Source: Acorus gramineus (taxonomy: Eukaryota > Streptophyta > Magnoliopsida > Acorales > Acoraceae). From it: 64,000 nucleotides of DNA. The DNA lies in assembly GCA_030737835.1 (NCBI GenBank), contig CM060850.1:15699163-15763162 (forward strand). Direction: 5' to 3'. The translations under genes were made by a program, and so were the position numbers. This document shows, piece by piece, positions 12,198 through 24,090 of this stretch. Each line of letters starts with the position of its first letter. Position 1 is the first letter of the stretch. Under the pieces are notes generated by a model that was not told where the DNA came from, searched no databases, and saw only the letters and a list, made by a program, of their open reading frames with translations.

Positions 12198-15100
12198 ATG
12201 GAGGTGGTGAAGGAGAGCAAGAAAAAACCAACTTCACCATCGACACTCACCTCACTAGGATCAATTTTCATGCATGCAGACTCCACCGACATGTGGTTGA
12301 TGGCCTTCGGTTTCACCGGCGCCGTCGTCGACGGTCTTGGCATCCCCCTCATGCTCATCGTCACTAGCAAGATCATGAACAACCTCGGTGGCGCCGCTAC
12401 CTCCGACAACACTTCCCTCTTCACTCAGAATCTCAAAAAGGTCTGCTTTTTTTTAAAAAGGAAAGTTAGATATTACTACCATGATTTCACTTATTGTAAT
12501 TCTGAACAGAACTCAATCAACTTGTTATATTTGGCGTGCGCGTCCTGGGTCTCGTCCTTCCTAGAGGGCTACTGCTGGACGAGGACTGGCGAGCGACAGG
12601 CCTCGCGCATGCGCGCGAGGTACTTAAAAGCGGTCATAAGACAGGACATCAGCTACTTCGACATGCGCGTCACCTCCACAAATGAAGTCATCGACGGCGT
12701 CTCGACTGACAGCCTCGCCGTCCAAGACGTCCTCACAGAGAAGGTCCCCCACTTCGTCATGAACGCCTCCACCTTCTTCGGCGCGCACGCCGTCGCGTTC
12801 TTCCTCTCATGGCGGCTCGCGCTCGTGGCGCTCCCGTTCTTGGTGGTGCTCATCATCCCCGGTCTGATGTACGGGCGGATCCTGATGGGGCTCGCGCGGA
12901 GGATCAGAGAGGAGTACGGTAAGGCTGGGGTGGTGGCGGAGAGGGCGGTGTCGTCGATTCGGACAGTTTACGCCTTCGTCGGGGAGGGCGGGACGATGCG
13001 GGAGTTCTCGCGCGCGTTGGAGGGGTCGGTGAAGCTCGGGCTCAAGCAGGGGCTCGTGAAGGGCGTCGCTATAGGCAGCAATGGCATCACTTTCGCGATT
13101 TGGTCTTTCATGTGCTGGTACGGGAGCCGCCTCGTCATGAACCACGGCGGGGATGGCGGGACCGTCTTTGCCGTCGGCGCTTCCATCATCGGTGGCGGCT
13201 TGTGCGTATCCACCCAATTTTTTAAACTAGTCATCACCACCTCTGTTTTAAACTTTTTTATTCAGATTTTTATAATTGGTGAACAGAGCGTTGGGGGCGG
13301 GGTTATCGAACGTGAAGTACTTCTCGGAGGCGGCGGCAGCAGCAGAGCGGGTGATGGAGGTGATAGAGAGGGTCCCCAACATCGACTCAGACGATATGGG
13401 AGGGGAGGTGCTGGGAGAGGTGTCGGGCGAGGTGGAATTCAGGTCGGTTGGGTTCGCGTACCCGTCTCGACCGGACGCGTTAGTGTTTGGGGACTTCAAT
13501 TTCAAAGTCCCGGCGGGGCGGACCGTAGCGTTGGTCGGGGGAAGCGGGTCCGGGAAATCTACGGCGATCGCGCTGCTTGAGCGGTTCTATGATCCATTAA
13601 AAGGGGAGATATTGCTGGATGGGGTGGACATAAAGCGGCTTCAGCTGAAGTGGTTGAGGTCCCAAATTGGGCTAGTGAGTCAGGAGCCGGCATTGTTCGC
13701 GACCACCATTAAAAATAACATAATGTTTGGCAGAGAAGACGCAACCATGGACGAAGTAGTAGCCGCTGCCAAAGCCGCCAACATCCACGCCTTCGTGTCC
13801 CAGCTCCCGGAAGCCTACGACACCGAGGTCGGCGAGTGCGGGGTGAAGATGTCGGGCGGGCAGAAGCAGCGCATCGCGATCGCGCGCGCCGTCGTGAAGC
13901 GTCCGAAGCTGCTCCTCCTCGACGAGGCTACGAGCGCGCTCGACGCGGAGTCCGAGCGCGTCGTGCAGGACGCGCTGGATGCCGCATCCGTCGGGCGGAC
14001 CACCATCGTCGTCGCGCACAGGCTCTCCACCGTCCGCGGGGCCGACGCGATCGCGGTGTTGCAGTCCGGCCGCGTTGCGGAGTGCGGGACCCATGACGAG
14101 CTCGTGCGAGGCGACCGCGACGGGGTCTACGCGGCGCTCGTGCGCCTTCAGCGCGTCGACGAGGTCCCGTCGCTCGCTACCACTGCCGCGTCGCACGACA
14201 GCTCCGAAAACTCGTCGTTCCGCTCATCGGCGTGTAACGATGAATGCGAGGCATCACCGGAAGAGCTAGCAGTGCCAAAGTTCAGGAGGCTTTTGATGAT
14301 GAACCGGCCCGAGTGGAGGGAGGGAGCGATAGGGTGCGCGTGCGCGTTGGTTTTCGGGGCGATACAGCCGTTGTACGCGTACGCGTTGGGGGGGATGATC
14401 GCGGTGTATTTTATAGAGGACCATGAAGAGATGAAGAGGAAGACGAGGACGTACTGTTTGGTGTTCGTCGGGCTCGCTTTGCTTTCGATGGGGGTGAACG
14501 TTGGACAGCATTATAGCTTCGCCGCCATGGGAGAGAGGCTCACGAGGAGGGTGAGAGAGAGAATGCTTTCGAACATATTGATGTTTGAGGTCGGGTGGTT
14601 TGATCAGGATGACAATTCGACGGGGGCTGTCTGCTCCCGCCTCGTCAAGGATGCTAATGTGGTAAGTATTTTTTTTTATGCTCTTGGTGATACTAGTAGT
14701 GGTATTTCCATTTCTTGGGAAGTTGAGAACAAATGTAGGATTCCAAAGTAATTTGGTTATGAGAAAACTTAATTAGAAAACACACTTAGGTTGTGTCTGG
14801 ATGTGCGGTAGACATGCTGGGATTCTTAAAACTGGCATTTTAAACTTAACTTTTGAATAACGTTTGTTTTGTTAATTTTTCGATCACTGGGTTTTTAGTC
14901 TAAAAAAACAAAATGAGGGATTGAAAAGCCAATTGGTGAAATATGTTAAGATTCGTAAAGCCTGCCTAAACACATATTTGAACATGGCTTTATTTGCCGT
15001 GTATATAATATTATTTTTCAATTGATATTGAAGGTTTGATTCAATTTAATTAGTGAATAAAATGGAAAATAAGAATATTAAATTTTAAGTGATTATTAAT

Positions 15101-17933
15101 TTATACGAAGGTGGTTTCTGTTTGTTATTTTTTATATGATCCAAGTTGATAGATTTTGGAGTCCTTTTTCAAATTAAGTTCTCCTTTCCGAAGTATGTTT
15201 AGCAGGTTTTTATATATTATTTTTGATAGGATTAGCTATGAAAGTTATGATAATAGCTTTGTGAGTAACTGAGCCCCACAAATTCTTTAATAATTCATGA
15301 TAGCAAATCAGTTTTCTAATGCCATTATTTAATGAGATTCACAGTTTCAAACATTGACATCTGCTTATAGCAAGTGAAAATGGATGACCCACCATCTGGA
15401 CTTCTAACATCTACCTTGAAGTCTGAATAAATAAAAAATTATATATATATATATATATATATAATCTTGGGAGAGTCATTAAAGGCTTGGGAGACGTGAC
15501 AAATCCTCGTCTTTATAGATCCCAAAAACAGGTAGAGATACACTTGGTATGTGGAGTTCAGTGCGCATTGGGAAAGACATGCCTGCGCATGCTCGTACTG
15601 CCTTTGTCTACCACTTCACTTTCCCTCCTGTATCATCTCCTTCAATTAACATCCTTTTTAGGTCCACCATGTTCAATAACGTGCATTTTGTTTTCTTAAA
15701 AAAGCTAAACCCAATCTCTCAATACAGTACTCAAATCATTTCAGTACTCATAACATGGGCATGCTTGTTACAATTTTAATTTATAAACTAGAATTTATAG
15801 AATTTTAGATTTTAATTTTTCAGATAAACAATTGACTTTTTTGTTGTGTTAAAAAAGGAAAAATAAACAGCAATTGATGCTTGTTAGAATAAATTGTAGA
15901 ACAGTTTTTTGTTATGTAATTATTAAAAATATTCAATTTAAACTATAGGAGATGAAGAGTTTGAAATAAGATAAAAAGACATTTGTCATTAGTAAAAAAT
16001 TCAAAAACATTAATGTCCAGAATAAAAATTACGTTATAATCTCTAGATCATTTTCACCCAATGTTCATATTCTTACTTTTTAAAAAAAAAATTTATCTTA
16101 AATAAATTATAATAAATTTACTTTAAATAAATTATAATAAATTTAAAAAATATGCAACAACAACTTAATTTAATGTAAAAGTTATAATCTCCAGTTTTGA
16201 CAAGATAGGCTGTCCCTTACATTGTAGGTGCGATCCTTGGTGGGGGACCGGATGGCGCTGGTGGTGCAGACGTTGTCGGCGGTGGTGATCGCGTGCGCGA
16301 TGGGTCTGGCGCTGGCGTGGAGACTCGCGGTGGTCATGGTGGCGGTGCAGCCACTGATCATCCTTTGCTTCTACTCGCGGCGCGTGCTCCTGAAGGCGAT
16401 GTCCGCCAAGGCCATGAAGTCCCAATCCGAGAGCAGCAAAATCGCAGCCGAGGCCGTCTCCAACCTCCGCACCGTCACCGCCTTCTCAGCTCAGGACCGC
16501 ATCCTCCGCCTCTTCGACGAGGCCCAACAAGCCCCCAAACGCGAGTCCGCGCGCCAGTCATGGTTCGCCGGTCTCGGCCTCGGCACCACCCAGAGCCTCA
16601 TGTCATGCTCATGGGCCCTCGACTTCTGGTACGGCGGCCGCCTAGTCTCTCAGGTAAATCTGTCAACAAAGGGAATACGGATTGGATAATTATATGAAAT
16701 ATTCAAAAAGTAAATATAATATATCTGATATATAAAATATGTAAAAAATTTAATAATTATTTAAAATAAAACATAAAATTATAAAAATTATAAGAAATTT
16801 TAAAGTGTAATGAATAAAAAAAAAATTTCATACTAATTTTAAATATATAAATATATTGATAAATAATAATATAAAAAAATTTCAAATATTTTCGATACTG
16901 ATTTTCTGATATCCAATAATTTTTTAAATTTTCATATATGGATTGGGAATTTCTTTTTTTTTTTCTGGATAATTGACACACTCTCTCTCAGGGCCATATC
17001 ACCGCCAAGGCCCTGTTCCAAACGTTCATGATACTGGTCAGCACCGGCCGAGTTATCGCTGACGCGGGGAGCATGACTTCCGACCTCGCCAAGGGCGCCG
17101 ATGCCGTCGCGTCGGTGTTCGCGGTGCTCGACAGGGTCACGCGCGTCGACCCGGACGACCCGGACGGTCTCCGCGTTGATCGGCTCGATGGGCGCGTGGA
17201 ATTCCGCGACGTGCACTTCGCGTACCCCGCGCGCCCCGACGTCGCGATCTTACGAGGTTTGAATCTGTCGGCGGAGGCGGGAAAGTCGACCGCGCTGGTC
17301 GGGCGGAGCGGGTCGGGGAAATCCACGGTGATCGCGCTGATCGAGCGTTTCTACGACCCAGTGAAGGGGGTGGTGAGGATCGACGGGCGGGACGTGCGGT
17401 CGTATCACCTCCGCACACTGAGGAGGCGCATCGCACTCGTCGGGCAGGAGCCCCCGCTGTTCGCAGGGACAGTGAGGGAGAACATCGCATACGGGTGCGG
17501 GGGGGAGGCGAGCGAGGCGGAGGTCATGGAGGCCGCGCGCGCAGCTAACGCGCACGAGTTCGTGGCGTGTTTGAGAGAGGGGTACGAGACGCGGTGTGGG
17601 GAGAGGGGAGCGCAGCTTTCAGGGGGGCAGAAGCAAAGGATTGCGATCGCGAGGGCGATACTGAAGGATCCGGCAATACTGCTTTTGGACGAAGCAACGA
17701 GCGCGCTCGATGGACAGTCAGAGAGGCTCGTGCAGGAGGCGCTCGAGAGGGTGATGGTCGGGCGGACAAGCGTGGTCGTCGCACATAGGCTTAACACAAT
17801 ACAGAATTGTGATGCGATTGCGGTGCTCGACAAGGGGAGGGTCGTCGAGAAGGGGACGCATGCATCGCTGCTTGCGAAGGGGCAATCCAGGGTGTACTTT
17901 TCACTTGTCAGACTTCAACAATCTGATCACTGA
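12198..17933 (+). CDS. ABCB full-size ABC transporter (MDR/P-glycoprotein type), 5 exons
   Basis: Exons: 12198-12440, 12510-13201, 13287-14661, 16228-16653 and 16992-17933; the phases agree and give 1225 aa, a normal length. The protein is an export ATPase with two membrane domains and two nucleotide-binding domains, expected in the plasma membrane. Domain 1 has Walker [10 protein letters not shown] (396-404), signature SGGQ (501-504), Walker B LLLLDE (520-525) and the H-loop His near 556. Domain 2 has GRSGSGKST (1016-1024), LSGGQ (1121-1125) and ILLLDE (1141-1146). The N-terminal SIFMHAD motif and '[14 protein letters not shown]' place it near AtABCB15; that clade's substrates are poorly defined, so none is assigned. 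Introns 1 and 2 are 69 and 85 bp; intron 1 has no stop and keeps frame, so reading through it adds 23 residues. Exons are strikingly GC- and CpG-rich. Intron 4 is a transposon. The gene converges on EDS1. Confidence 0.95.
14662..16227 (+). other. ABCB intron 3 (1566 bp)
   Basis: Donor GTAAGT follows the GTG codon and acceptor GTAG precedes GTGCGATCC. It holds a TTTGGA-family short element at about 14787-14995 and an AT microsatellite at about 15441-15463. Its AT-rich base composition contrasts sharply with the exons on both sides. Confidence 0.85.
16655..16984 (+). mobile_element. hAT-like MITE that constitutes ABCB intron 4
   Basis: The element is 330 bp and is flanked by a perfect 8-bp direct repeat, CTCTCAGG (16647-16654 and 16985-16992). 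TGTCAA lies exactly six bases inside each end (TAAATCTGTCAA on the left, AGAGTGTGTCAA on the complement of the right). The right-hand 'ggataattgaca' and the AT core match the element at 2780-3348. The spliced intron (16654-16991, 338 bp) equals the element plus one 8-bp duplication. The donor CAG|GTAAAT combines the last G of the left duplication with the T of the element; the acceptor CTCTCAG|G is the right duplication. Removal restores Val-Ser-Gln-Gly-His in frame. Confidence 0.88.
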
Positions 17934-19610
17934 AAGGTTTTTGTTTGCCTTTTAGGACTGCTGCTGATGAATGTCATAACTGTAACCATAATAGCATTTT
18001 ATAAGTTTATTATGTAAGTATGCCTACCTCATTTACGCAGTGTATTGTTTAGAATTGGTTTAATGCAGCAATTTCAGATTGGTCTAGTGAGGTAACAACA
18101 CTGCATGAGACTTTTATAATAACTAACAACAAAAAACTGAGATATGTTGGATGATATCATTTGGTTATAGGTAGTGTTTGGCAATAGGTTTGAAAAGCAA
18201 CTTTCACTTAAAAGCAGATTATGAAAATAGGAAACCGTTGGGGGCTTTGAAACTGAGTTTGGATTAAGTATGATTTCTGCAATAACAAAATTGTTAAAAG
18301 CTGTCTAAACTGAAGTGGGGTGCTGACGGATGTGGACCATTCAAAATGATAATAATTTGAACATGCTAAGCTGTATGGTTCACTTTTTCCCCCTCACAAA
18401 AAGAACGCTAAGCATGATCAATCCAAAAGAAACTTATTCGAAATAGTTGTTCATCAGTTGCGAAAAAATAGGCTTTTTGTGTACATGCTTTGGATACATT
18501 GGAATATCTCTCAGAACAGGGAAAATAATATGTACAACCATGCCAACTATGGAACATCATTTCTCCAAAAGGAAGTTCTGTTGGTTGTGCAAGCAGTACT
18601 GGATCACTCAATATTGGTGCCCTATGAAACCTCATTTTCATCAACAGATATTAGCATGAAAGTGAAAGTGTCTAAAGCAGCAAAAGATGCATCAGAGATA
18701 ACAGTCACACTGAATGTGACACGTGAGGCAATGCGAGAGGGGATTGCGAAAAATTTGAAGAATCACTACTTGCATCATCATACAGATGGTGGGAAAAGAA
18801 AGGTTTGCTTGGAAGATCACATCTTTAGGAAAAGAAAAGCGACTGCAGTCATAATCGCAGCAGCGTGTTCCGCTTCATCCATTTGATTCTCAACTTTAGC
18901 AAGTGTTTTGACTAGACAAGAAGAATCACTTTCCCTGGATGGGCACCCACTGCAAATTGTGAAAGTATCTCAACCTGTAGTAGAGTCCATATCTATCATA
19001 TTCTGGTCTGCAAATAGATTCTCAGCTGTTGGATTTGATTCATCCAAAAAGTTGGATGTTGTAATGTTGTCCATGTAGGCTGCATATCTGAGATGGAATA
19101 GATCAAGTGCTCATAATTAATGAAGCAAAATATTCCCCCTGTTATTATAATAACACAATGTTTCACATGGAGTGCTAATTGGATATGACAAGACCAAACA
19201 ATGAATTTGATGACTGCATAAAAGTTTCCCGTTGCAACCAACTTATACGTCAACTGCTCTAACATATGTTCCTTAGTTGAATAAAGCAGCTTGTATTTAA
19301 TGAAAGCTGATATTACAAAGAAAAGCCATGTTAGAAACAGGTCTATTGGCAAACCAAATGGATAATTAGAAGTAAACAATACACAAGAATAGACCCACCA
19401 AAATAACATAAGCAAGCATATGTTCTTATTTACTCCATCAACTTATGGAACTGGAAAGAAACTTCCGGTATATATACAAGGAAAAATAGCATGTCTGACA
19501 GTCTGAGTACATGGTAATAACTAGCATGCTGTTCTAGATCTTATTATAATTTATGCGAACACATTCTCTGTAACGAAGTGATCTAATAAAATGGGCAGCA
19601 CTTTGAACAC
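17934..19610. other. Convergent intergenic region between ABCB and EDS1
   Basis: This must contain both 3' UTRs and poly(A) sites. A TTTGGC-type short element lies at about 18172-18345. One unexplained open frame (18458-18886, +) is listed separately. The remainder shows no gene. Confidence 0.5.
18458..18886 (+). CDS. Unrecognised 142-aa open frame
   Basis: An ATG-to-TGA frame on the plus strand between two convergent genes. The predicted product is basic in its C-terminal half (stretches such as KVKVSKAAKD and RKRKAT) and ends in an alanine/serine-rich tail. I recognise no domain. It could be a real small gene, an exon of a longer transcript, or a chance frame over the extended 3' region of EDS1, which is transcribed from the opposite strand. 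I see no splice signals or promoter that settle it. Confidence 0.2.
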   Translation: MRKNRLFVYMLWIHWNISQNRENNMYNHANYGTSFLQKEVLLVVQAVLDHSILVPYETSFSSTDISMKVKVSKAAKDASEITVTLNVTREAMREGIAKNLKNHYLHHHTDGGKRKVCLEDHIFRKRKATAVIIAAACSASSI

Positions 19611-22600
19611 CTACTTCATAAGTGGTGCAATGCAAGAGCTTAACCTATGCTGCTCTGGAAGAGTATTCCACCATTTGACAAAGGTGGAATCCTTCAATAA
19701 CACATCTCTACAAAACTCCGAGTCCATTAACCAACCTGCTGCTTCATTTTCCAATTCCAATACGATTCCACGTACCTCTTCAAAGTGATTGCTTTCACTA
19801 GTCTTGATGCAAAGCTCCTCAACGAAGGCCCAGAAACATGATTGCAAACTAGATCTTCTTGGGAATACCTGAATCTGCTGCTTCTTCCTTTGGGAATGCT
19901 CGAACCACCTCTGCATGTATTTGTAGCGCTGTGGCCTTCCTTTGATCATATAAGGCCCCGAGTCATCATTCTTGGCACGATTGTAGAAGTTCGCAATATC
20001 CAAGGGCTCAACTAAGCACCTATATGTATTGCCCAAATTCACCCAATTTGGCCTTGCTTCAAAGTCCTCAGGGAGTTCATTCCTCCTCAACATCTCCTTG
20101 ATCTCATCCCAATGTCCTGCCAATTCAGCTCTCTTAATATTTGCTTTGAAGTCCACCTCGTTCTTTTGAAGTTTGAAGGCGTCGTAGTAGCCAACCTCGT
20201 GTATCCTACACGACTCACGGTATTTTTTCAGATAATTTAACATTTCTTCGATATTCTTGTAGTCTCCATCTATCTTTGACTGGTTATTCTGTTTTTTCTT
20301 CTCCCACTCCCCCGCAGCAGAGAGACGCAGTCTAGCATCTGTACTCTGAATTGCCAGAAGAAAAGTGATTAGTCTAGCACACATGAGATGCCAAAAAAGT
20401 TGAAATTCCAAAATTAATTTTTGAGGCAATCTATCTTAGATTTATGCCCACCACCAAATTAAATACGAGCATTTCCTCTAACTTTGGTGTTCCATTACAT
20501 GACAATTGAGGTCCCAAGATTTAAATTTTATGAAATATAAACAGTTGCTAATAGTAAGAACATTAAGAAAGCATCCTCCCATTACATAACTAAAATGACA
20601 AAGGTAAGGCATATATATAACCATCTCATACTATTGATAGATAACAGATAACAATTTGGGAATGATTTTTTCATTTATCATCAAGTGAGATTGAAGGAGC
20701 TTACAAGTCCAAGATCATCAAGGACCATGGAGGCTGAAGTCATCTCTCTTCTGTTTCCATAAACGTCTTCCAAATGGTCCAAATGTATGAATTCCAAGAT
20801 TTCCTGGACCTCTGATTCATAGGACATATGCTCCACCACTGATTTGAATGCTACATTACTTACTTCCTCTCCAGAGCTCAATTGTAGACTATAAAAAAGC
20901 AGTTGTAAGATAGCATTCGCGTTCTTAACAGATAGTACCCTTCCATTGCCCGCTAAAAACGCATATGATCCAAAAGGTCTGAAGGGACTAAACTTTATGA
21001 ATGCAGGCAACGCTTCCAACAACATGTTAGTGCATTCCATGTATAGGCATGCATCATGACTAGCAACAGATGACGCGTTCCTCAACACCGTGATATAGAA
21101 ACTGGAGACAAGTTGAGTAATCTCAATGGAGGGATATCCCATGATTGTGGCACGCTGAAACAACAAATGCAACATGGTGTGGAAGTTTTCCTTAATGGAT
21201 GGAAGGGGAGCCAGCAAGACACGTGGAACCAGGTCACGTTTCGTGACAAAATGCAAGAAGCAGCGAGACCAGTTTTCTCGCCGGATGGCATGATTGAAGA
21301 TACTGTCTCCAACAAGAGGTGAACCAAAAGTAACACAGGAAGTTATGCTCTGGCGAGGTTGTTCGAGCAACCATATTGTGGCGAGGACTGATATGGGGCC
21401 ACCTGAGGAGTGCCCTGTGAACACTATATGCTTTCTGTCTGCTATAGCCTTTTTCACCTAGTAGAGAAGAAAGGAGTTCAACCCATCAAAATAAATATAT
21501 ATACATTCCATGACAGCAAAAAACTTGATAAAAATTCATAAGAACAAACTCATGTTTTCTGCTACAAATGCCTGAGGCTACCAGTGGAGGATTTCCATAG
21601 TTGATTGGTTACCAACAACCATAGTCACAAAATTCTATGGTTGGAAAAGTTCGGTGATTAAATATCTCCCTTACCCATTGGCCAAACAAACATCTGTTCT
21701 CTGTACTGTGAGTTTAATATCTTCATAATCAGGGTACGTTGGATAATTTATCATCATCTTCATAATTTAAAAAGCTAGCAATAATTTCATTACCACTTTT
21801 GCACCAGATATATAAATTTTTCTGTGTGTATTTTTCATATTAATGATTATATTACATCTTGAATAGAGTTTACCTATAATTATACTGTACATATCCTGTA
21901 TCATTTATGAATGTATGTTCACTATACAGAACAGAACTTTTGCAAAAAAATTTGTCATAGTTGAACTTTGTGACAATGCCAACTAACATTTGTCACTATT
22001 TAATTTCTTAACCCATAGTTCCGACCTAGAAAAATAACATTATCTATATATATATATATATATATATATCAAAATGCAGGTGTAAAACATGCATGTCTTC
22101 CTTGTGGTTGAACTTCAACACAGGGTGAAATACACTGAGATACATAAAAAGCAATGTATGACATTTGAAATTGGCATTATATACAAATTCCAAAATAAAT
22201 AAATAAATAAAACCAAGCTTCATTGAACACAAGTTTCAGAACAACCCGTTTTCAAGGTTTAACCAATTTAAAAATAAAAAAAGTTACACTCAGTCAATTT
22301 TACAGTCCAAAATGCAAACCACAAATTTCTTTTAGATATATATTTTTATAAAATGTGAAATGCATACTTTAATAAATTGAATGAAATTATTCATAGAAAA
22401 TGTGAACAATTTCTATCGAGGTATATGCCTCAATAAAATGAGTATATGGGGCTCACGATTAGGCCTGTCAACGGGTCGACCCGTGACAAGACCCAACGGG
22501 TCCGGGGAAATGTAGACCCAGACCCGGACCCGTCGGACCCGGTCCGACCCGACCCGTATGGTTGGTGAAAAAAAAGAAGAGCTCATGTATTTGTTTGTCT

Positions 22601-23744
22601 TATCATTCTATTTGAAATTTTTTATAATAAAACATTATTATTAATGAGATTATGTTTGAATATAATTTTATACAATTCAAAACAATAATCACTAACATAA
22701 AAAACATATTAACCTAAATAATAAACATAACTAATTATACAGACATTCAAAACAATATTAACCTAAACAACATTCAAAACAATAGACACTAACATATTAA
22801 CCTAAATAATAAACATAAATCATGCAACAAACTAATTAATTATACAAATTCAAAAACTAATAAGTTAATTGTCCAAAACAAACCGACGACAATACATTAC
22901 TAAGTTTATTACATATTAAACAATCAAGTTCTCGCAAGTTGCAACATCAACACAACGGAAAAAATGTTATGATTATGATTTATGAGCTTGTTATGATTAT
23001 GATTTATGAACTTTTGAATACAAAAATAAATTAAATAAGAAATAAAATTATATATCAACTAATACTAATAATCTTATAATATATGAACATATTTTAATAA
23101 AACAATCAAAACAATCGGGTCTCGGGTCCAACGGGTCGGGGCTGGGTGGACCCGGACCCGACCCGTTTGTTTGTTTGTTCGGGTCCGCCGGGTCGGGTCC
23201 AAATCGGGTCGGGTATATTACATGTGTAATCGGGTCCGGGTCGGGTCGGGTCCGGGTCTGGACCCGACCCGTTGACAGGCCTAATCGAGGACAATAAAAA
23301 TGGCTGTGTAACAGAGCTCAAAAAAAAAAAAAAAGCCACCAAAAATCCAACATTTAAAGCAAAGTTTCTGAACTAACAAAGACGAATTGAAGAACAGATT
23401 CGAAACAACACCTCATGTTCGAGCGAAGAATCGTTAAGGATCCGCTTGAACCGACTCTGGAAGGCCCCATAAACCGAAGCGGTCACGTCGCTTCCCACGC
23501 CTCTGAGTGAAGGAAAGATGGAGGAGTCGATCTCGACTTCCCCGAACAGGGAACCGCCTTCTTCGCCGGAGAACCACCCATCGTCGTCGGAATTCGGTCC
23601 GGAAGAGCCGGCGAAGGCGAAGATTGCGAGGGAAGGATCGAAGGCCCCGTCGAGGACGAAAGGAGGGGATGAGTGGGCTCTGATTGAGAGTGAGCAGGTG
23701 TGCTTCACCGCGTCCGAACTCAAGTTGAGGTTCTCCATCTCCAT
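19611..23744 (-). CDS. EDS1: EDS1 lipase-like immune regulator, 3 exons
   Basis: Exons on the minus strand: 23744-23412, 21457-20705 and 20345-19611; phases close to give 606 aa (Arabidopsis EDS1 is about 620). EDS1 pairs with PAD4 or SAG101 to relay TIR-type NLR immune receptor signals and basal resistance, in nucleus and cytoplasm. The N-terminal alpha/beta-hydrolase part has VFTGHSSGG with the nucleophile-like Ser128, Asp186 in KRDLVPR, and His321 in VEHMSYE, so the triad seen in EDS1 is kept. The C-terminal EP domain has KRAELAGHWDEI, LVEPLDIANFY and GPYMIKGRPQRY, diagnostic of EDS1 rather than PAD4 or SAG101. The start is the first of two in-frame ATGs (23744, 23738). Intron 1 carries a TIR element, and a 6.4-kb MULE begins about 55 bp upstream of the ATG. 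Confidence 0.95.
22270..22455. repeat. Partial ACTCAGTC-family repeat in EDS1 intron 1
   Basis: Starts 'acactcagtcaattttacagtcc' and has 'tcgaggtatatgcctcaataaaatg', words shared with the copies at 2188, 40985 and 55940. It directly abuts the TIR element at 22460. Confidence 0.45.
22460..23283. mobile_element. hAT-like TIR element with GGGTCC/GGGTCGG repeat ends, in EDS1 intron 1
   Basis: The termini TAGGCCTGTCAACGGGTC are perfect inverted repeats, and the match extends outward into CGAT/ATCG. The subterminal parts are degenerate GGGTC repeats, and the core is AT-rich and non-coding ('acctaaataataaacataa' repeated several times). TGTCAA is six bases from the end, as in 2780-3348 and 16655-16984. 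No 8-bp target duplication is visible. It makes up about 42% of the 1954-bp first intron of EDS1 and appears to be spliced out harmlessly. Confidence 0.8.
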
Positions 23745-23894
23745 TGTTTATTTGTTTTTCTTTCGTTTCGCTTTCTTTCCTTATTGTTATTTATTTTTGG
23801 GGAAATTATCATTTTTAGCCCCGGAAAAATGAATATTTACAAAAATAGCCCCCCCACCCGAATATTTGCAAAAACTAGCCCCGTTGGCATTTTA

Positions 23895-24090
23895 CACTGG
23901 AGACGGATTATATATAATCCGTCTCCAGTGTTCCATTCAAAAAAAAACAAACCAAACCAATCATCCAAAAAACAACTGGAGACGGCATATATATATGCCG
24001 TCTCCTGGAGACGGTATATATATATGCCGTCTCCTGGAGACGGTATATATATATACCGTCTCCAGGGACGGCATATATATATGCCGTCCC
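23895..24090. repeat. Left palindrome array of the MULE (five units)
   Basis: Five near-perfect palindromes: 23895-23930 (36 bp, perfect, inside the TIR), 23978-24005 (28, perfect), 24007-24034 (28, one mismatched pair), 24036-24063 (28, perfect) and 24065-24090 (26, perfect). All have GGAGACGG or GGGACGG arms, a TATATA-type centre and CCGTCTCC or CCGTCCC arms. Units 2-5 are separated by single bases. Each could form a hairpin in single-stranded DNA or RNA, or bind a dimeric protein. Confidence 0.95.

Noticed and set aside
13672-14511. Long antisense and alternate-frame open frames over the ABCB nucleotide-binding domain
   Set aside because: They are stop-free because of the GC-rich coding sequence; the plus-strand frame matches ABCB motifs throughout.
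17137-17833. Antisense open frames over ABCB exon 5
   Set aside because: Shadows of the second nucleotide-binding domain with no domain of their own.
22452-23291. Target duplication for the EDS1-intron element
   Set aside because: The flanking CGAT...ATCG is an inverted, not direct, repeat; the adjacent 8-mers do not match.
23895-24090. CRISPR-like repeat array
   Set aside because: Units are palindromes separated by single bases inside a eukaryotic transposon end; there are no spacers.
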